From the NCBI RefSeq assembly GCF_005405365.1, contig NZ_BJDX01000002.1, positions 62,001 through 126,000 of the forward strand: DNA of 64,000 nt, given 5' to 3'. The notes below the pieces were generated by a model. That model was not told the origin of the DNA and did no database searches. It worked only from the letters and a program-made list of their open reading frames with translations. The translations under genes and the position numbers were made by a program. This stretch comes from Enterococcus xiangfangensis (GTDB lineage: Bacteria; Bacillota; Bacilli; Lactobacillales; Enterococcaceae). Below are positions 61,752-64,000 of this stretch, in pieces. Every line of letters begins with the position of its first letter. Position 1 is the stretch's first letter.

Positions 61752-62237
61752 TTATTTCCTTAAAGTTCTTTTAAAGAAGACGGTATCGACATCCATTAAA
61801 TGGTAGTCTTTTGGCATTTCTGATTTTTTTATTCGTTGGAATCCATTTTTTTGGTAGAATTTTTGGGCGGCTTTTAGGACTTCGACAGTCCCTAAATACA
61901 AATACTTGTATCCTTGTTTTTCACAATCAGCGACCAGCATATCAAGTAATTTTTTCCCGATTTGTTTTTCTCCGCGGAAATTTTTTGCCACAAACATTTT
62001 TTTGATCGCGCCACAATGATTCTCCAGTTTTACTAAAGCGATCGTCCCAATAACTTGATCGTCAGCAAGAGCGAGCCAAAAATTCCCGCCAGTCTCGATG
62101 TATTCTTCCGTTATTTTTAGTAGATCCGGCTGATCTTCTACAGTGAGATCAATCTGAAATTCGTCTCTTTGAATAGAAAGAATCAGCTCAATAACTTCTT
62201 GTGTATATTTTTCTTCAAACGGGATAATCTTTGACAA
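61752..62237 (-). CDS. GNAT family N-acetyltransferase
   Basis: 161 residues. AIKKMFVAKNFRGEKQIGKKLLDML contains the acetyl-CoA pyrophosphate loop (R-G-E-K-x-I-G-K); YLGTVEVLKAAQKFYQKNGFQRI is the C-terminal GNAT motif. TTG start with AAGGAG nine bases upstream. It lies 18 bases after a MarR gene and is probably cotranscribed. Acceptor unknown. Confidence 0.9.
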   Translation of the reverse strand: MSKIIPFEEKYTQEVIELILSIQRDEFQIDLTVEDQPDLLKITEEYIETGGNFWLALADDQVIGTIALVKLENHCGAIKKMFVAKNFRGEKQIGKKLLDMLVADCEKQGYKYLYLGTVEVLKAAQKFYQKNGFQRIKKSEMPKDYHLMDVDTVFFKRTLRK

Positions 62238-62255
62238 TTATGACCACTCCTTTTC

Positions 62256-62696
62256 CTATTTTTTCAGTTCATTCGGAACAACTTTCGACAATATTCGTTC
62301 GACTGTCCTCATGGCATCGATCAATTGCTGATAGTTTTCAGTATCTAAAGGTGCTAATAAGTCTAAAACTTTTTGATTTGACTGTTCTTCTACATAGTCG
62401 TTTAATTTCAAGCCTTTTTCAGTAAGTTGAAGCTGGGAACTTCGGCTATCCTCAGGATTTTTCTTTTTAAAAAGATACCCTTCACGTTCTAGTTTGCTCA
62501 ACTTTCGACTTAAGTAACTCTTTTTGATGTTCAAACATTGCGTCAAGTCATTGGCGGTAACAGCCGGCTGGCGGCCGATCTCACCTAAGATTCGCATTTC
62601 GATCATTGAATAATCTAGATCAAAGACTTTTTGATCAAACACTCCTAAAATTCTTGTATAGTAACGATTGAATCTTCTAACAGCTTGGAGATCCAC
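62256..62696 (-). CDS. MarR family transcriptional regulator
   Basis: 146 residues. The winged HTH (TANDDLTQCLNIKKSYLSRKLSKLEREGYLFKKKNPEDSRSSQLQLTEKG, about residues 50-100) has the D-x-R-S/R wing of MarR proteins. GTG start, with a ribosome site only weakly visible. Two operator-like repeats lie just upstream. It probably represses itself and the acetyltransferase gene. Confidence 0.88.
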   Translation of the reverse strand: MDLQAVRRFNRYYTRILGVFDQKVFDLDYSMIEMRILGEIGRQPAVTANDLTQCLNIKKSYLSRKLSKLEREGYLFKKKNPEDSRSSQLQLTEKGLKLNDYVEEQSNQKVLDLLAPLDTENYQQLIDAMRTVERILSKVVPNELKK

Positions 62697-62718
62697 TAAT
62701 TATCACAACCTTTTTGAT

Positions 62719-62773
62719 AGTTTACTTAATCAACTAAGGCGAGTATAGTTTTTAAAGTTTACTATGTCAACTA
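62719..62773. promoter_or_regulatory. Two MarR-operator-like repeats
   Basis: AGTTTACTTAATCAACTA (62719-62736) and AGTTTACTATGTCAACTA (62756-62773) share 15 of 18 bases and each has AGTT/AACT inverted symmetry. They sit between the MarR gene and the FusB-type gene. Confidence 0.6.
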
Positions 62774-62835
62774 TATTTGATTGAACCTATTCTTATAAAC
62801 TTTTGTCTGTAAAGCGCTATTTAAAGGAAAAAAAC

Positions 62836-62864
62836 TTGTAGAAAATTGCAGAATCGTTTATTCT
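62836..62864 (+). promoter_or_regulatory. Promoter of leader peptide and FusB-type gene
   Basis: TTGTAG (62836-62841), a 17-base spacer and TATTCT (62859-62864), upstream of the leader ribosome site. Confidence 0.6.
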
Positions 62865-62896
62865 AACTATGCATCACGCAACATTAGGAGGAGATC

Positions 62897-62953
62897 ATGA
62901 TGATATACTCATCTTGTATCGTACGGTCAAGGAACTACTTAACAAATAATTAG
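62897..62953 (+). CDS. 18-residue leader peptide
   Basis: ATG-ATG start with AGGAGGAG six bases before, encoding MMIYSSCIVRSRNYLTNN and a TAG stop. It lies in the leader of the FusB-type gene and its 3' part forms the first arm of the attenuator hairpins, as in erm and fusB leaders. Confidence 0.75.
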   Translation: MMIYSSCIVRSRNYLTNN

Positions 62954-62996
62954 TTCTTTGATGGAAAATAAATTTTCCTCAAAGAGAAAAGTGAGG
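62927..62996 (+). promoter_or_regulatory. Translational attenuator of the FusB-type gene
   Basis: Three alternative stems: (1) 62927-62937 with 62951-62961, all 11 bases pairing; (2) 62956-62968 with 62973-62984; (3) CCTCA 62977-62981 with TGAGG 62992-62996, which hides the ribosome site. Stems 1 and 3 can coexist; stem 2 excludes both. A ribosome stalled on the leader would block stem 1, allow stem 2, and free the ribosome site. Confidence 0.75.
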
Positions 62997-63002
62997 AAAA
63001 TA

Positions 63003-63650
63003 ATGGATACAGATAATTTAGTTTTAACACCTTATGAATATTGGTATTGCAAGCAACAAATCAGCGAGCTAGTCAGCGCGTATCATTCCGTTAATGATAA
63101 ACAAGTCATCTTGACTTTACAGACATTGATCCAAGGAAAGACCGCAGAACAGTTTGGTCGCAACCCTTTGTTAACGGCTTATTGGGAAAAATTTCTTGAT
63201 ACTGGACTGACGAGAGACAAATTTGAGAAATTATTTGAAGAAATGAAATCTTTTGTCATCCCAATGAGTGTGCCATCCACCAAACAAATCGACAAGTGTT
63301 TTCGCAAAGTCAAAAAAATGCAGTACCCTGAGATACCAACGATTGATTTTCGTGAATTAAGCTATTTAGGTTGGAATGACAGTGGGACCAATCGTAAATA
63401 TTTGATCCGTAAAATGAACGACCGTTTTACCGGAATTTATGGAAGCTTTGATTCCAATGTACAAAAAGGACACTGTGCCATCTGCAATCAAATCAGTACC
63501 GTTGCCTTCTTCTTAGCAACGACCAAATCAGCCGGAGACGGAACTTACACTAAAAAAGGGAATTATATTTGTACCGATAGCGATCAATGCAATCGCCAGA
63601 TGACACAAATGGAAACTCTGGACCGTTTTTGGGAAACTATCACTAAATAG
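63003..63650 (+). CDS. FusB/FusC-family EF-G-binding protein
   Basis: 215 residues, close to the 213 of FusB. The C-terminal treble-clef zinc finger has Cys158, Cys161, Cys190 and Cys196 (GHCAICN...CTDSDQCN); the N-terminal half is helical. The family binds EF-G, frees it from fusidic-acid-stalled ribosomes, and gives fusidic acid resistance. The start is ATG at 63003 with GTGAGG upstream. It is preceded by a leader peptide and attenuator, which supports drug-responsive control. Whether it gives clinical-level resistance or is a chromosomal housekeeping homologue is not visible. Confidence 0.88.
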   Translation: MDTDNLVLTPYEYWYCKQQISELVSAYHSVNDKQVILTLQTLIQGKTAEQFGRNPLLTAYWEKFLDTGLTRDKFEKLFEEMKSFVIPMSVPSTKQIDKCFRKVKKMQYPEIPTIDFRELSYLGWNDSGTNRKYLIRKMNDRFTGIYGSFDSNVQKGHCAICNQISTVAFFLATTKSAGDGTYTKKGNYICTDSDQCNRQMTQMETLDRFWETITK

Positions 63651-63658
63651 CATTATAG

Positions 63659-63698
63659 AAAAAATGGAGCGTGGCATCTTGTCACACTCCATTTTTTA
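63659..63698 (+). terminator. Terminator of the FusB-type gene
   Basis: AAAAAATGGAG / CTCCATTTTTT stem extended by GTG/CAC around an internal loop, ending in a T-run. Confidence 0.85.
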
Positions 63699-64000
63699 AA
63701 ACAGTGATTCAATAGCCGTCTGCTTCATTCGCGATCTCTTTTTGATTTGGTACAGTATAATAGAAGAACTATTTGCCTAGGAATTTGCATCAGACTGTTT
63801 CCAATCCGGATTAGAATAGGATCACTCAATCCTAGGCTAGCTGAATATTTTCTTCAGCTCTTATATCTTTTTGTTTAAATTTTGAAGTAGCGGCTTTTTT
63901 TGTAACTTAAAATTTTGTAGAATTTAAGTATGAGCTATCCTACCATCAAACAAAAACAGATCACTTTTTTCACTAGTTAGCGTATACTAGTGATAATAGA
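63699..64000. other. Right-edge stretch with a palindrome, no gene seen
   Basis: A/T-rich. CACTAGT (63971-63977) and ACTAGTG (63986-63992) form a 7-bp inverted repeat near a TATACT-like hexamer at the edge, possibly an operator for a gene outside the window. Confidence 0.4.

Overview
The window looks like chromosome of a low-GC lactic acid bacterium, most probably an Enterococcus or close relative (inference). Pointers are AGGAGG-type ribosome sites, a class Ib ribonucleotide reductase operon with NrdR boxes, an enterococcal-type NADH peroxidase gene, surface proteins with a KxYKxGKxW-like signal, and a FusB-type EF-G-binding protein. No rRNA, tRNA, CRISPR array, phage or complete insertion sequence was recognised. 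The species cannot be fixed from what is visible.

Layout. 0-12 kb: end of a DUF2142-like membrane protein, cysK, a GRAM-like protein, a metal module (P1B ATPase with an unusual CPG motif, separate HMA chaperone, Dps-like protein) with two promoters carrying FNR-type boxes at identical geometry, two mirrored WYL-regulator/GyrI-like pairs, and two secreted proteins with the same Tyr-rich repeats (one with a lectin-like C-terminus, one with a peptidoglycan amidase). 12-23.5 kb: an eight-gene sugar ABC/oxidoreductase operon, a divergent AraC operon, and a further Gfo/Idh/MocA gene. Two short proteins here look like free-standing Gfo/Idh/MocA C-terminal domains. 23.8-31 kb: an NADH peroxidase gene whose catalytic Cys42 codon is UGA, an FMN-binding protein, two MFS exporters and a small ABC exporter. 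31.6-36.3 kb: nrdI-nrdE-nrdF'-nrdF, where NrdF' has lost the radical tyrosine and three metal ligands but keeps the C-terminal tail. 36.4-47.3 kb: LysE-type exporter with XRE-cupin regulator, a serine acetyltransferase-like protein, a redox/cupin cluster with a broken SDR gene behind a LysR gene, two Gfo/Idh/MocA genes with an RpiR regulator, an isochorismatase-like hydrolase, and a YraQ-type permease.

47.5-61.5 kb is the largest coherent system: a complete counterpart of the E. coli ycjMNOPQRSTUV-ycjW cluster in the same order, with a glycerate kinase gene inserted between ycjT and ycjU. ABC import would feed glucosylglycerate phosphorylase, the YcjQRS guloside-to-glucoside route, a GH65 phosphorylase and beta-phosphoglucomutase; the kinase would use the released glycerate. 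A LacI-family gene faces the operon, and matching 14-bp operators sit at both promoters. The ATPase gene at its end shares about 676 bp at roughly 99% identity with the ATPase gene 35 kb away, while the N-terminal halves have diverged, which is a gene conversion signature.

61.7-64 kb: a MarR-GNAT pair and a FusB-family gene preceded by an 18-residue leader peptide and three alternative hairpins, the layout of a ribosome-stalling attenuator.
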